Positions 34,493 to 43,150 of a stretch of DNA of 64,000 nt are shown here, in pieces; position 1 is the first letter of the stretch, and every line of letters starts with the position of its first letter. The position numbers and the translations under genes are program-made. The notes beneath the pieces were generated by a model that did no database searches, was not told the origin of the DNA, and saw only the letters and a program-made list of their open reading frames with translations. This stretch comes from Flavobacterium amniphilum (GTDB lineage Bacteria > Bacteroidota > Bacteroidia > Flavobacteriales > Flavobacteriaceae), in the NCBI RefSeq assembly GCF_023634845.1, contig NZ_JAMLJL010000003.1, positions 310,001 through 374,000 of the forward strand, read 5' to 3'.

Positions 34493-35617
34493 TTACACCC
34501 AAAATAGGTCGGATGCGATACCATCGCAAAAGAACTTCCCTTTTTTAGTGGTTTTCAGGATATTGTTTTCCAGCATCAGTTTATCATCATCCAGAAAACG
34601 TTGGGCATTTTCAAGAAGGTATTTTACATATCCGGTACCGAATTCATTTTCAACACGGTCAATGGAAACACCCCAAACCGTGCGCAAACCCGTCATGACG
34701 TATTCGTTATAGCGATCTGCTTTTGTCAATGTTTCCAGCTGGCTTGGCAATTTATTTTCTTCTAAGGCTTTTAAGTAGAAAGTGTTGTTTGAAACATTCC
34801 AGCTTCGGTTTATGCCATTGTAACTATGGGCGGAAGGGCCAATTCCGATGTACTTTTTACCAAGCCAATAAGCCGAATTATTTCGGGAAAAGTAATTGGG
34901 TTTCCCGAAGTTCGATAATTCATAATGCACAAAACCATTGGCTTCCAAAATATCCACCAGCATTAAAAACTGTTCATGGGCCATTCCTTCATCCAATGCA
35001 GGAACACTCCCTTTTTCGATCATTTTTTCCAAAGCCGTTTTATGTTCGACTGTTAATGCATAACTCGAAATATGTGGAATTCCCAAATCAAGTAATGTTT
35101 GGATATTCTGTTTCCATTTATCGTTTGTGAGTCCGGGAATACCATAAATCAAATCGGCTGTAATATTATCGAAATACTTAACGGCGGTTTCGAGACATTT
35201 TCTGGCTTCGGATGCATTATGGGCACGGTTCATCAGTTTAAGATCTTCCTCAAAGAAAGACTGGATACCAATTGACAAACGATTTACCGGTGAATTTGCC
35301 AATTCAACAATCCGTTCATCACTTAAATCATCTGGATTTGCTTCCAATGTGATTTCAGGATTAGAAGTAACTTTATAATTACCATATACAGTATCAATGA
35401 GCAATTGGATATCTTCATTTTTTAAAATAGAAGGTGTTCCGCCACCAAAATAAATGGTTTCCACCATTTCATCCTTAAACTCATCCTTACGCAATATAAT
35501 TTCTTTGGCCAAAGCCAAAACCATAGCCTCACTTTTCTTCATCGATGTCGAAAAATGAAAATCGCAGTAATGACATGCCTGCTTGCAAAAAGGAATATGA
35601 ATGTAGATACCGGCCAT
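34493..35617 (-). CDS. hemW: radical SAM heme chaperone HemW
   Basis: 374 residues. It starts MAGIYIHIPFCKQACHYCDF, giving the CxxxCxxC cluster site (Cys11, Cys15, Cys18) of HemW-type radical SAM proteins, followed by YFGGGTPS and EANPDD. HemW binds heme and hands it to respiratory proteins; older names call it a coproporphyrinogen oxidase-like protein. The C-terminal domain is present, so full length. 38 nt from ruvC on the same strand. Confidence 0.92.
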   Translation of the reverse strand: MAGIYIHIPFCKQACHYCDFHFSTSMKKSEAMVLALAKEIILRKDEFKDEMVETIYFGGGTPSILKNEDIQLLIDTVYGNYKVTSNPEITLEANPDDLSDERIVELANSPVNRLSIGIQSFFEEDLKLMNRAHNASEARKCLETAVKYFDNITADLIYGIPGLTNDKWKQNIQTLLDLGIPHISSYALTVEHKTALEKMIEKGSVPALDEGMAHEQFLMLVDILEANGFVHYELSNFGKPNYFSRNNSAYWLGKKYIGIGPSAHSYNGINRSWNVSNNTFYLKALEENKLPSQLETLTKADRYNEYVMTGLRTVWGVSIDRVENEFGTGYVKYLLENAQRFLDDDKLMLENNILKTTKKGKFFCDGIASDLFWV

Positions 35618-35655
35618 AATTAATTTTCAATCACTGTTTAGATCTAAGAACTGAA

Positions 35656-36210
35656 TTATTTTTTTATTCTGTCTTCATTTTGTTTCACAAAAGCATCCCA
35701 GCCGGAATAACTCTTTCCTACTGTTACCCTACCGGTATTAAAAAAATGACATACAGCGGCCGCCAGACCATCGGTACTATCGAGGTTTTTAGGCAATTCC
35801 TTCAACCCCAACAACTGTTGAAGCATTTTTGCCACCTGTTCCTTACTCGCATTTCCGTTACCGGTGATCGCCATTTTTATTTTTTTGGGTTCATATTCGG
35901 TGATAGGAATTTGGCGAGACAATCCTGCCGCCATGGCAACACCCTGTGCACGGCCTAATTTCAGCATTGACTGTACGTTTTTACCAAAGAAAGGAGCTTC
36001 AATGGCAATTTCATCCGGATGATAGGTATCGATTAATTCTATGGTACGTTCAAAAATACGTTTCAGACGCATATAATGATCGTCCATTTTATTTAATTGC
36101 AGTTCGTTTAGCTGGACAAACTCCATCTTTTTATTCACCACGCGGATAAGTCCGAATCCCATTATTGTGGTTCCCGGATCGATTCCCAGTATGATACGTT
36201 CGTTTGACAC
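35656..36210 (-). CDS. ruvC: crossover junction endodeoxyribonuclease RuvC
   Basis: 184 residues. ILGIDPGTTIMGFG holds the first catalytic Asp (Asp11); EIAIEAPFFGKN holds the second acidic residue, and DSTDGLAAAVCHFF the last pair. Resolves Holliday junctions with RuvA/RuvB. Its start region is divergent from the next gene with 55 nt between. Last gene of a two-gene run with hemW. Confidence 0.93.
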   Translation of the reverse strand: MSNERIILGIDPGTTIMGFGLIRVVNKKMEFVQLNELQLNKMDDHYMRLKRIFERTIELIDTYHPDEIAIEAPFFGKNVQSMLKLGRAQGVAMAAGLSRQIPITEYEPKKIKMAITGNGNASKEQVAKMLQQLLGLKELPKNLDSTDGLAAAVCHFFNTGRVTVGKSYSGWDAFVKQNEDRIKK

Positions 36211-36265
36211 TCTTTTATTTGAAAGTTTAAAGTTTATCAGTTCAAAGTTTCGTTACTTTGTCCCG

Positions 36266-37222
36266 ATGATAACAGTGAATGACAAAACTAAGCAATTCCT
36301 TATACTTCTCCTCAAACTTTTGATTGTAGGAGGCGCATTTTATTTCATCTACGACCGTTTAGCCACAGATACACAGTTAAGCTGGTCCCAGTTTAAAACA
36401 TTATTAATCAGTAAAGCTTCGGTTGGCAATGTCTGTTTTATTTTACTACTTTCCTTTTTGAACCGGTATCTGGAGATTCTCAAATGGCAAAATTTAGTGA
36501 CTGTGATAGGTTCTATTTCGTTTGGCGAGGCAAGCAGACAGGTTTTAGGCGCATTGCCTTTGGCACTTTTTACCCCGAACGGAATTGGCGAATATGCCGG
36601 AAAAGCCTTGTTTTTTGAAAAAGAGAAAACCAAGAAAGTTATTTTCCTTAATTTAATCTGCAACGGCATCCAAATGATCCTCACGGTTATTTTCGGAGTC
36701 TTCGGATTATTGTATTTCAATGCCTGTTTTAACATCATAACTCCCGAAAGAGTCATTATCATTTTCGGTGTATTTCTCCTTGTGTTTCTTTCCGTTTTCT
36801 TCCTGAAAAAAATCAATATTAAAGGATATTCCATTGAAAAACTCATTCATAAAATCAATGCAATTCCAAAAAGCATCCATAAAAAAAATATTGCATTAGC
36901 GATTGCCCGTTATCTGGTATTTTCCCACCAGTATTACTTTCTGCTTTTACTATTAGGAGTTGAATCGACCTATGCATTATTAATGGCAACGATAACAAGC
37001 GTCTATTTTCTGGCTTCTTCATTACCCAGTTTCCAGTTTCTGGATTTTGCCGTTAAAGGCAGTGTGGCGGTATTTTTTTTCGGATTATCAGGCATTAGCG
37101 AGTGGATAGTGATTTTTATCAGCACACTCATGTGGTTTTTAAACAATGTGTTACCGGTAGCAATCGGCAGTTATTATGTTTTCACCTTCAAATCCAAATG
37201 GAAACAGGAATCATTATCATAA
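36266..37222 (+). CDS. LPG-synthase-TM-like integral membrane protein
   Basis: 318 residues from ATG 36266 (the ATG at 36167 lies inside ruvC). About eight hydrophobic segments across the length. The pattern GALPLALFTPNGIGEYAGKA matches the family near lysylphosphatidylglycerol synthase TM regions (UPF0104-like). Probably moves or modifies lipids; exact role unknown. It overlaps the next gene by 25 nt, so the two are translationally coupled. Confidence 0.75.
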   Translation: MITVNDKTKQFLILLLKLLIVGGAFYFIYDRLATDTQLSWSQFKTLLISKASVGNVCFILLLSFLNRYLEILKWQNLVTVIGSISFGEASRQVLGALPLALFTPNGIGEYAGKALFFEKEKTKKVIFLNLICNGIQMILTVIFGVFGLLYFNACFNIITPERVIIIFGVFLLVFLSVFFLKKINIKGYSIEKLIHKINAIPKSIHKKNIALAIARYLVFSHQYYFLLLLLGVESTYALLMATITSVYFLASSLPSFQFLDFAVKGSVAVFFFGLSGISEWIVIFISTLMWFLNNVLPVAIGSYYVFTFKSKWKQESLS

Positions 37223-38298
37223 CCAGTTGGTACCTATTCAATATACTTTGGCTTATTTATGGTTTTGCCAAAGTAAAATCATTCGTTCCAGAAAATACAC
37301 ATCCGATAAACAGTTTTTCGGTAATTGTTCCATTCCGGAACGAGGCGCATAATCTTCCGAAACTTTTGGAATCGTTTAACAGATTAAATTACCCTGTGGA
37401 TTTATTTGAAGTGATTTTGGTTGATGATGATTCTGAAGAAAAATTCCAAATTCCAAATTCCAAATTCCGAGTTTCGCTGATAGAGAACGAGCGGAAAACC
37501 AATTCCCCTAAAAAAGACGCCATCAATACTGCCATTCAAAAAGCCCGAAACACCTGGATTGTCACAACTGATGCTGATTGTATTGTTCCCAAAAACTGGC
37601 TTGCAGCTTTTGACAGTTTTATTCAACAATACCGGCCTAAAATGATCGCCTCAGGTGTATATTATCAAACCGGAAATTCTATTCTTGATTGTTTCCAGCA
37701 ATTGGATCTGTTAAGCTTGCAGGGAACCACTATAGGGAGTTTTGGCAACAGTCAGGCTTTTATGTGCAATGGTGCCAATTTTTCTTACCGTAAAGATTTT
37801 TTTGGAGCGCTTGGCGGATTTAAAGGAAACAGTACAATCGCCAGTGGAGATGATGTTTTTTTATTACAGAAAGCTATTCTTAAAGAAGAAACCGGAATAC
37901 ATTTTATAAAATCGAATCAGGTTTTGGTTCAGACCCAAACCGAGAAATCCTGGAGCGGTTTATTTCATCAAAGAGTGAGATGGGCAAGTAAAACCGGAAA
38001 CTACAACGGTATTTACAGTAAGCAATTAGGATTAAGTGTGTTTTTAACGAATTTTATTTGGATACTGACTTTAATTTTGTCCATATTAGGCTTAATAGAC
38101 TATAAATTCCTTGTATTATTCATACTTGTGAAATTTTCAATTGACAGTATATTGATTTTAAAAACCGCTCATTCCTACCGGATACGCATCAAATATCTTA
38201 TAACCTGCAGTGTAATTTATCCTTTTTTCAGTACGGGAGTTGTATTCTATTCATTTTTCGGGAGCTATAACTGGAAAGGAAGAACATTCAAAATGTAA
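37198..38298 (+). CDS. family 2 glycosyltransferase with membrane segments
   Basis: 366 residues from ATG 37198. An N-terminal membrane segment is followed by a GT2 domain: SFSVIVPFRNEAHNLPKLLE, VILVDDDSEE, WIVTTDADC (DxD) and RWASKTGNY (QxxRW-like), then about three C-terminal hydrophobic segments. It would transfer a sugar from an NDP-sugar, at the inner membrane. It overlaps the membrane gene by 25 nt, so the two may act in one lipid-sugar pathway. Confidence 0.85.
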   Translation: METGIIIITSWYLFNILWLIYGFAKVKSFVPENTHPINSFSVIVPFRNEAHNLPKLLESFNRLNYPVDLFEVILVDDDSEEKFQIPNSKFRVSLIENERKTNSPKKDAINTAIQKARNTWIVTTDADCIVPKNWLAAFDSFIQQYRPKMIASGVYYQTGNSILDCFQQLDLLSLQGTTIGSFGNSQAFMCNGANFSYRKDFFGALGGFKGNSTIASGDDVFLLQKAILKEETGIHFIKSNQVLVQTQTEKSWSGLFHQRVRWASKTGNYNGIYSKQLGLSVFLTNFIWILTLILSILGLIDYKFLVLFILVKFSIDSILILKTAHSYRIRIKYLITCSVIYPFFSTGVVFYSFFGSYNWKGRTFKM

Positions 38299-38346
38299 CA
38301 TTTATAGGATTACAGCTACTAATTATTTAAATAAGAAATTTAACAA

Positions 38347-38538
38347 ATGGAAAATCAACTTCAAAACACAAACAAAAAAGGAACAAAATTTGTCGTAATC
38401 GGTTTAATGCTTTTAACCATATCCTTAACAGCATTAAGAGACCACCACACTTTTAAATCCATCGGATTAATTGCCAGCGCCCTATTTTTCATTTACAGCA
38501 TTTATCTGAACATCCAGAGAATCCGTTCAAAAAAATAA
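38347..38538 (+). CDS. small two-helix membrane protein
   Basis: 63 residues with hydrophobic segments at about 17-29 and 38-53 (LIASALFFIYSIYLNIQ). It ends in basic residues. No family recognised. The gene ends 4 nt from the end of the convergent lipoprotein gene. Confidence 0.5.
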   Translation: MENQLQNTNKKGTKFVVIGLMLLTISLTALRDHHTFKSIGLIASALFFIYSIYLNIQRIRSKK

Positions 38539-38542
38539 TCTT

Positions 38543-39016
38543 TTATTTTAAAACAACAGGAATAATAAATTCAGATTTCACTTTGATACCTCTTTTGATA
38601 GCCGGTTCCATTAGAGGAAAATCTGAAAGTTTGGACTGTAAAACACTATCAGCTTTCACTTTATCAAAAGAAAGTGTATCAATATCAAAATGAGACACAA
38701 AAGTAATCATGGCATCAGGCAACACGGTAACTTTTACTTTCAACGTGTCTTGTTTCGGATATAATGATTTTATGGTATCATTGTTCAGATGCAATTCCAG
38801 TTGAGAGGAAACGTAATCAAAAAAACATTGTTTACGCTGCAATTTATCTGTAATGGAATCACATTCTGTTGTTGACGGGTATTCATCAACTTCATCCCAA
38901 TTAATTTTATTGAGCTCTTTTTGTAGTAATTCCTCTTTTGCAGGAACATTTTTTTCAAAATACTGGCAGCTTTGTATTAATGGGAATACAGCGATAAGAA
39001 GACCAATTTTTTTCAT
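38543..39016 (-). CDS. hypothetical lipoprotein
   Basis: 157 residues from ATG 39016. MKKIGLLIAVFPLIQSC gives the lipid-anchored Cys17. Mature part: acidic helix, Cys pair in TTECDSITDKLQRKQC, then beta strands with EPAIKRGIKVKSEFIIPVV at the end, which resembles TonB C-terminal-like strands. That likeness is weak. Divergent from the DUF456 gene. Confidence 0.55.
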   Translation of the reverse strand: MKKIGLLIAVFPLIQSCQYFEKNVPAKEELLQKELNKINWDEVDEYPSTTECDSITDKLQRKQCFFDYVSSQLELHLNNDTIKSLYPKQDTLKVKVTVLPDAMITFVSHFDIDTLSFDKVKADSVLQSKLSDFPLMEPAIKRGIKVKSEFIIPVVLK

Positions 39017-39084
39017 TTGTGACAGCAAGTGGAGGTAATTTATAAATGTTTATATTTAGTGTCAAAAGTAATAAAAATAGTAAT

Positions 39085-39585
39085 ATGGATTCAACATTGT
39101 TAATTATAGGACTGATTTGCTCTGTCGTTGGCGTCTTTGGCAGTTTCCTGCCTGCATTACCAGGACCCGCATTAAGCTGGATTGGTTTATTGCTGTTGTA
39201 TTTAACAGAATCAATTCCCGACAATTACTGGATACTTGGAATCACCCTTTTTATCACAATAATTGTTACCATATTGGATTATGTAATCCCAGCCAAAGAC
39301 ACAAAACGGTTTGGAGGAAGTAAATACGGCATCTGGGGGACTAATATAGGATTGATTGTCGGCTTAATTTCCCCCATACCTTTCGGATTTATAATTGGTC
39401 CATTTGTGGGAGCATTCATTGGAGAACTATATTACGACAAACAAGACCATCAACGCGCTTTGAAAGCTGCCACCGGATCGTTTATCGGTTTTCTTGCATC
39501 CACTTTTATCAAGTTTGTGGTTTGCATAGCTTTCTTAGGGACTTTTATTTATGTCGCCTGGGATTACAAAAGTCTTCTTTTTTAA
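39085..39585 (+). CDS. DUF456 integral membrane protein
   Basis: 166 residues from ATG 39085 (an ATG at 39046 adds a short hydrophilic start). The DUF456 pattern is clear: FLPALPGPALSWIGLLLLYL, DYVIPAKDTKRFGGSKYG, then PIPFGFIIGPFVGAFIGELY. Four to five membrane segments. Function unknown. It lies before the tRNA-Asp array, which is read in the opposite direction. Confidence 0.85.
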   Translation: MDSTLLIIGLICSVVGVFGSFLPALPGPALSWIGLLLLYLTESIPDNYWILGITLFITIIVTILDYVIPAKDTKRFGGSKYGIWGTNIGLIVGLISPIPFGFIIGPFVGAFIGELYYDKQDHQRALKAATGSFIGFLASTFIKFVVCIAFLGTFIYVAWDYKSLLF

Positions 39586-39613
39586 AAACCGGTAGATTCC
39601 AATTTTACAAAAT

Positions 39614-39647
39614 AAAAAAGCTCCGTTAATACGGAGCTTCATTTTTT
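39614..39647 (-). terminator. tRNA-type terminator, copy in front of the decayed tRNA-Asp
   Basis: GCTCCGT / ACGGAGC stem with flanking A- and T-runs. Nearly the same stem occurs at 40461-40496 after the right-hand tRNA-Asp. It probably also ends the DUF456 transcript. Confidence 0.7.
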
Positions 39648-39669
39648 CTGGTCTCGTCTGATGACGAGA

Positions 39670-39712
39670 GGACTCGAACCCGCCCCATGTGTGACAGGCA
39701 TATATTCTAACC
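39670..39712 (-). pseudogene. decayed tRNA-Asp fragment
   Basis: On the minus strand it reads GGTTAGAATATATGCCTGTC, then ACACATGGGGCGGGTTCGAG, matching the anticodon arm and T-arm of the intact tRNA-Asp genes. The acceptor stem halves and part of the variable/T-stem region are lost. It lies between two tRNA-type terminators. Confidence 0.75.
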
Positions 39713-39731
39713 TTCCAAGAATTATAGAAAT

Positions 39732-39764
39732 AAAAAAGCCCTTCAAATGAAGAGCTTCCTTTTT
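39732..39764 (-). terminator. terminator of tRNA-Asp copy 1
   Basis: AGCCCTTCA / TGAAGAGCTT imperfect stem with flanking A- and T-runs, immediately 3' of the tRNA on the minus strand. Confidence 0.65.
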
Positions 39765-39765
39765 A

Positions 39766-39899
39766 CTGGCGGTCTGGACGGGACTCGAACCCGCGACCCC
39801 ATGCGTGACAGGCATGTATTCTAACCAACTGAACTACCAAACCAGTGCTTTATTGCGGTTGCAAATATACAACCGTTTTTCATTTCTGCAAGTGTTTTT
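39766..39899. repeat. 134-nt direct repeat holding tRNA-Asp, copy 1
   Basis: Identical, base for base as I read it, to 40497-40630. It covers the tRNA-Asp gene and about 56 nt of its upstream (promoter) region. Confidence 0.85.
39767..39843 (-). tRNA. tRNA-Asp (GUC), copy 1
   Basis: 77 nt including an encoded CCA. Acceptor GGTTTGG / CCAGACC, discriminator G, anticodon stem CATGC/GCATG with the GTC anticodon. It lies in a 134-nt perfect direct repeat (39766-39899 and 40497-40630). Confidence 0.95.
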
Positions 39900-40002
39900 A
39901 ATCATAAAGCACTCATCTTTCCAATATTTTTTATTGCTCCAAATGTAACTTCCTTACACTAAACGGTTTTCAAAACGAAATAAATTACACGGACCCAAAA
40001 AC

Positions 40003-40090
40003 AAAACCGGCATAAAAATAAAAAGCCCTCCAATCAAATGGAAAGCTTTTCATCTCGTTGTTAACAACGAGACTACTAAACCATCCCGAT
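40003..40090. repeat. left repeat beside the GIY-YIG gene
   Basis: Shares ACCGGCATAAAAATAAAA, then GCCCTCCAATCAAATGGAAA, and ACTACTAAACCATCCCGAT with 40336-40411. Between those blocks this copy has a perfect 18-nt palindrome CTCGTTGTTAACAACGAG (40054-40071). The shared end resembles the tRNA-Asp terminator followed by a truncated tRNA 5' part (TACTAAACCA for TACCAAACCA), so both may be decayed tRNA-Asp units. Confidence 0.7.
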
Positions 40091-40334
40091 TGTCTTTTTT
40101 CTGAACTAGCCTCTCAATAGAAGCCCGATTAAGTCTCTTCAACCTCTTCTCTTCTTTCAAAGCTTCTGCCTTACTTTCGAAAGACATAGAAAAAACCAAT
40201 TCCCAATCACAAACTGAAGATGTATAATTGCTCACACCTGCATTATGCTTTGCAAGTCTGGTTTCTAAATCAGATGTAAACCCTTTATAATAAACATCTT
40301 TTGATAACGAATAAATAATATAAACGCAAAACAT
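40050..40334 (-). CDS. GIY-YIG nuclease-family protein
   Basis: 94 residues from ATG 40334; upstream in-frame codons run into a repeat and are probably not translated. The family pattern is clear: MFCVYIIYSLSKDVYYKGFT (VYIIY for GIY; YYKGFT for YIG), TSDLETRLAKHNAG (the catalytic Arg position), then EALKEEKRLKR with the Glu. It is the short YhbQ/UVR-like branch. It lies between the two tRNA-Asp genes and is bounded by direct repeats, which suggests it was gained with or by the tRNA array. Confidence 0.8.
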   Translation of the reverse strand: MFCVYIIYSLSKDVYYKGFTSDLETRLAKHNAGVSNYTSSVCDWELVFSMSFESKAEALKEEKRLKRLNRASIERLVQKKDNRDGLVVSLLTTR

Positions 40335-40335
40335 A

Positions 40336-40411
40336 AACCGGCATAAAAATAAAAAAGCCCTCCAATCAAATGGAAAGCTTTTCATTGGTCTAACTACTAA
40401 ACCATCCCGAT
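40336..40411. repeat. right repeat beside the GIY-YIG gene
   Basis: Direct copy of 40003-40090 without the 18-nt palindrome; TCTAACTACTAAACCA here looks like the tRNA-Asp D-arm/acceptor with an internal loss. Confidence 0.7.
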
Positions 40412-40460
40412 TTAACCCGGGATTAAACAACACAACTAATCTTAAATATCTTAAGAGGGC

Positions 40461-40496
40461 AAAAAAGCTCCGTATTTAACGGAGCTTCCTCTTTTT
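40461..40496 (-). terminator. terminator of tRNA-Asp copy 2
   Basis: GCTCCGT / ACGGAGC with an ATTTA loop and flanking A- and T-runs. Confidence 0.75.
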
Positions 40497-40630
40497 CTGG
40501 CGGTCTGGACGGGACTCGAACCCGCGACCCCATGCGTGACAGGCATGTATTCTAACCAACTGAACTACCAAACCAGTGCTTTATTGCGGTTGCAAATATA
40601 CAACCGTTTTTCATTTCTGCAAGTGTTTTT
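40497..40630. repeat. 134-nt direct repeat holding tRNA-Asp, copy 2
   Basis: Identical to 39766-39899. The two are 597 nt apart, with the GIY-YIG gene between them. Confidence 0.85.
40498..40574 (-). tRNA. tRNA-Asp (GUC), copy 2
   Basis: Same 77-nt sequence as copy 1, in the right-hand 134-nt repeat (40497-40630). Confidence 0.95.
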
Positions 40631-40660
40631 CAAAAAAAAATAAAACTTTTATTTTAAACA

Positions 40661-41587
40661 CTAACCAAACTTTTGTTTTTCAACTAAATACGTCGTTAAT
40701 ATTTTTTCAAATTTCTCATCAACAGATACCGGAACATACTTAATTTTATACATCGCACAGGTATTGGCAACCTTTTCAAAATAACCCTGAACTAATTTTT
40801 CGTAATCGTCTTTGACATTCTCAGCAAACAGATTAACCTGTTCACCGGTTTCAAGATCGATAAATTTACGCGGTGTATTGTCAAAATTAAAACTGAACTC
40901 TGTTTTTTTATCAATCACATGAAACAAAACCACCTTATGCTTATTGTGTTTTAAATGCTGTAGCGCCTTAAACAAGCGTTCATCATCTTCTCCCTGAAAC
41001 ATATCGGTAAACAATATAATCATAGAGCGGCGGTGGATTTTTTCGGCTATCTGATGCAAAAAAGTAATGGCATCTGTTTTTTTAGACACTTTGGAAGACT
41101 GTAAAACCTGTTCCAATTGATTCAGCAACATCCGGTGATGGCGTTCACTTCCTTTTTCCTGAGCATAATATTCGTATGAATCAGAATAAATACTGAGCCC
41201 CACTGCATCACGCTGTTTCTTCAGCAAATTCATTAAAACCGCTGAAGCCAGAACCGAAAATCCAATTTTGTTTTCATAAAAAAACTGGCCGTCATTCAGC
41301 TTCGGATAATGCATGGAAGACGAATTATCAATGATAAGATGGCAACGTAAATTGGTTTCTTCTTCAAAACGCTTCGTGTACAAACGATCGGTTTTGGCAA
41401 ATAATTTCCAGTCGATATGCTTCGTGCTTTCTCCCGAATTGTAAATTTTATGTTCGGCAAATTCCGCTGAGAAGCCATGAAAAGGCGATTTATGCATTCC
41501 CGAAATAAAACCTTCAACGATTTGGTTCGCCAACAATTCCAAATGCTGGAAACTTGAAATCTTCTGTATTTGCGTGTCGATCTTCAT
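40661..41587 (-). CDS. DUF58 domain protein
   Basis: 308 residues. The DUF58 part is clear: YNSGESTKHIDWKLFAKTDR and LYTKRFEEETNLRCHLIIDN followed by SSSM, which is a VWA-like DxSxS metal site. Family members often occur beside MoxR-type ATPases, but none lies here. Cytoplasmic; role in chaperone-like or envelope functions is inferred from the family. Confidence 0.85.
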   Translation of the reverse strand: MKIDTQIQKISSFQHLELLANQIVEGFISGMHKSPFHGFSAEFAEHKIYNSGESTKHIDWKLFAKTDRLYTKRFEEETNLRCHLIIDNSSSMHYPKLNDGQFFYENKIGFSVLASAVLMNLLKKQRDAVGLSIYSDSYEYYAQEKGSERHHRMLLNQLEQVLQSSKVSKKTDAITFLHQIAEKIHRRSMIILFTDMFQGEDDERLFKALQHLKHNKHKVVLFHVIDKKTEFSFNFDNTPRKFIDLETGEQVNLFAENVKDDYEKLVQGYFEKVANTCAMYKIKYVPVSVDEKFEKILTTYLVEKQKFG

Positions 41588-41628
41588 TCTTCAAATATAT
41601 TGAAAAGATCAATGGTTTAAAAAGTTTA

Positions 41629-42495
41629 TTAATTTCCGATTTTCAGAATTGATACTCCCCCGTTACCGATATACCAGGTTCCGCTTGGCAGTGGTGTTCC
41701 GAATCCATATACAATATATTGAAGCTTCAGTACATCACCCGCATTTAAATTAACAAACACCGATTTAGAAGGCCTCACGAGATTGTATTTTCTTTTTATA
41801 TTATTACTTCCAAACTGATCAAAATAAAGCTCAATAGCCACTTCATTAACAAGTTCTGTCGCAGCAGTAGAATTATAAACCCTAACATAGCAATTATTAT
41901 CATAACTGGAATCAACACCAATGATAGTTTCATTATCATTGAAAGCACTTCCATAAAACATAAGCAAATATTTTCCCGCCTCCGGAACAACAACATTTAT
42001 ATTTGGATCATCTTGCCATAAATTCCTTGCTGTTTTAGCCAAAGAAGTATTACTATAACTTGATACTGAAGCAGAAAATTTCGGATTTAAAACATTTTCC
42101 GCTAATTGCGCATAAGGAACAGACAGCAGCTGACTTGTTCCTGTAACAGTGTAGTTTGTTCCTCCTGCCGGATCTGTTTCGGTTTTAACAAAATACGGTC
42201 CGTTTGCCCAGTTAATCGCCGAAAAACTACCCAAAACCGGCGTTCCGTTTCCAATTTGCAATGAAAGCAAACCATTAGCATTGGTTGTTGGCGTATGCGT
42301 TTCCGAAAAAACAACTGTTCCGGAAGCCGATGTCTGCAGTATACTAATTTGCATCCCTACAGGACTATTTGCCACCAACACATTACTGTTATTACGTATT
42401 ATGGCCTGATAACTTAGTTTTTCCGGCACCTGCCCATACAGCAAACCTACCGAAAACAATAAAAAAACGTATATCAAGAGTTTATTTTTTTCCAT
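41629..42495 (-). CDS. exported protein of Flavobacterial surface type
   Basis: 288 residues. Signal peptide MEKNKLLIYVFLLFSVGLLYGQ. The N-terminal half (VPEKLSYQAIIRNNSNVLVA, SETHTPTTNANGLLSLQIG, TGTSQLLSVPYAQLAENV) is a repeated pattern seen in many Bacteroidota exported proteins. C-terminal half is beta-rich, C1q/TNF-like at best. No T9SS sorting domain. It lies 10 nt downstream of the T9SS-domain gene at 42506 and is probably co-transcribed with it. Confidence 0.7.
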   Translation of the reverse strand: MEKNKLLIYVFLLFSVGLLYGQVPEKLSYQAIIRNNSNVLVANSPVGMQISILQTSASGTVVFSETHTPTTNANGLLSLQIGNGTPVLGSFSAINWANGPYFVKTETDPAGGTNYTVTGTSQLLSVPYAQLAENVLNPKFSASVSSYSNTSLAKTARNLWQDDPNINVVVPEAGKYLLMFYGSAFNDNETIIGVDSSYDNNCYVRVYNSTAATELVNEVAIELYFDQFGSNNIKRKYNLVRPSKSVFVNLNAGDVLKLQYIVYGFGTPLPSGTWYIGNGGVSILKIGN

Positions 42496-42505
42496 AACAT
42501 CAAGA

Positions 42506-42973
42506 TTAATAGTTTTTAATAATTTTGAAAACCTTTAATTCCTTATTCTGGTCTTTTATTCTCAGAAAGTAAATTGATTTTGGATATTGACCCATCGGAA
42601 TTTGAATTTCATTTTGACTTATCCAGTCTTCAGCTAAAATCCTTCCGTTTATATCATATAACTCAAATTTCAGATCTTCGGCAATCAAAAAACCGACTTT
42701 CAGATTAATTTCATAAGAAACTGGATTCGGGAATAAAGCAATTTGGTTGTCATCTGAATGTTCATCAGTAGCCAAAGTTGTGATTTCAAAAGGAAATTGG
42801 ATTCCTTCATTGACAAATCCGTTCCCGGAATAAGAAGAATACGCAATCTGACCAACCGAATAATTCACATTACCATTTGAACCTGAAGCATTTCCTCCCG
42901 AAGCATTAATGGCTTCCTGGGAGAAAACCATAATCCTGCACAGCAAAAACAAGGCCAATGCTATTTTTTTCAT
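42506..42973 (-). CDS. small exported protein with T9SS type A sorting domain
   Basis: 155 residues. Signal peptide to about 19 (FSQ). A short Gly/Asn-rich N-terminal part (about 20-70, GNASGSNGNVNYSVGQIAYS) precedes a T9SS C-terminal domain from about 78: IALFPNPVSYEINLKVG, LYDINGRIL, YFLRIKDQNKELKVFKIIKN. The cargo is very short, so the sorting domain is most of the protein. First gene of a two-gene transcript with 41629. Confidence 0.8.
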   Translation of the reverse strand: MKKIALALFLLCRIMVFSQEAINASGGNASGSNGNVNYSVGQIAYSSYSGNGFVNEGIQFPFEITTLATDEHSDDNQIALFPNPVSYEINLKVGFLIAEDLKFELYDINGRILAEDWISQNEIQIPMGQYPKSIYFLRIKDQNKELKVFKIIKNY

Positions 42974-43098
42974 ACCAACAAACTTTAGAATACCCTAATT
43001 TATTGATTATAAGCGTTTTTGTAAAATATACTCGACAATATACCTATAAATCTGATAAACTTATTTTAAATCTTAAAAGAAGGAATTTTCTTATATTT

Positions 43099-43131
43099 TT
43101 TGATTTACATTTTTAAGAATCCTTATATTTG
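43099..43131 (+). promoter_or_regulatory. predicted promoter of the SnoaL-like gene
   Basis: TTTG at 43099-43102, a 21-nt spacer and TATATTTG at 43124-43131; ATG 19 nt downstream. Confidence 0.5.
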
Positions 43132-43150
43132 AAGTATAATATCAGTAAAA

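Noticed and set aside
36349..36846. 165-residue minus-strand frame
   Set aside because: Lies antisense to the membrane gene at 36266 and has a low-complexity pattern expected of a shadow.
39649..39712. A functional third tRNA-Asp
   Set aside because: Acceptor stem and parts of the T and D arms are lost, so it cannot fold as a tRNA.
40335..40433. N-terminal extension of the GIY-YIG protein to 40433
   Set aside because: The extra 33 residues come from the repeat and terminator-like DNA, not from the family domain.
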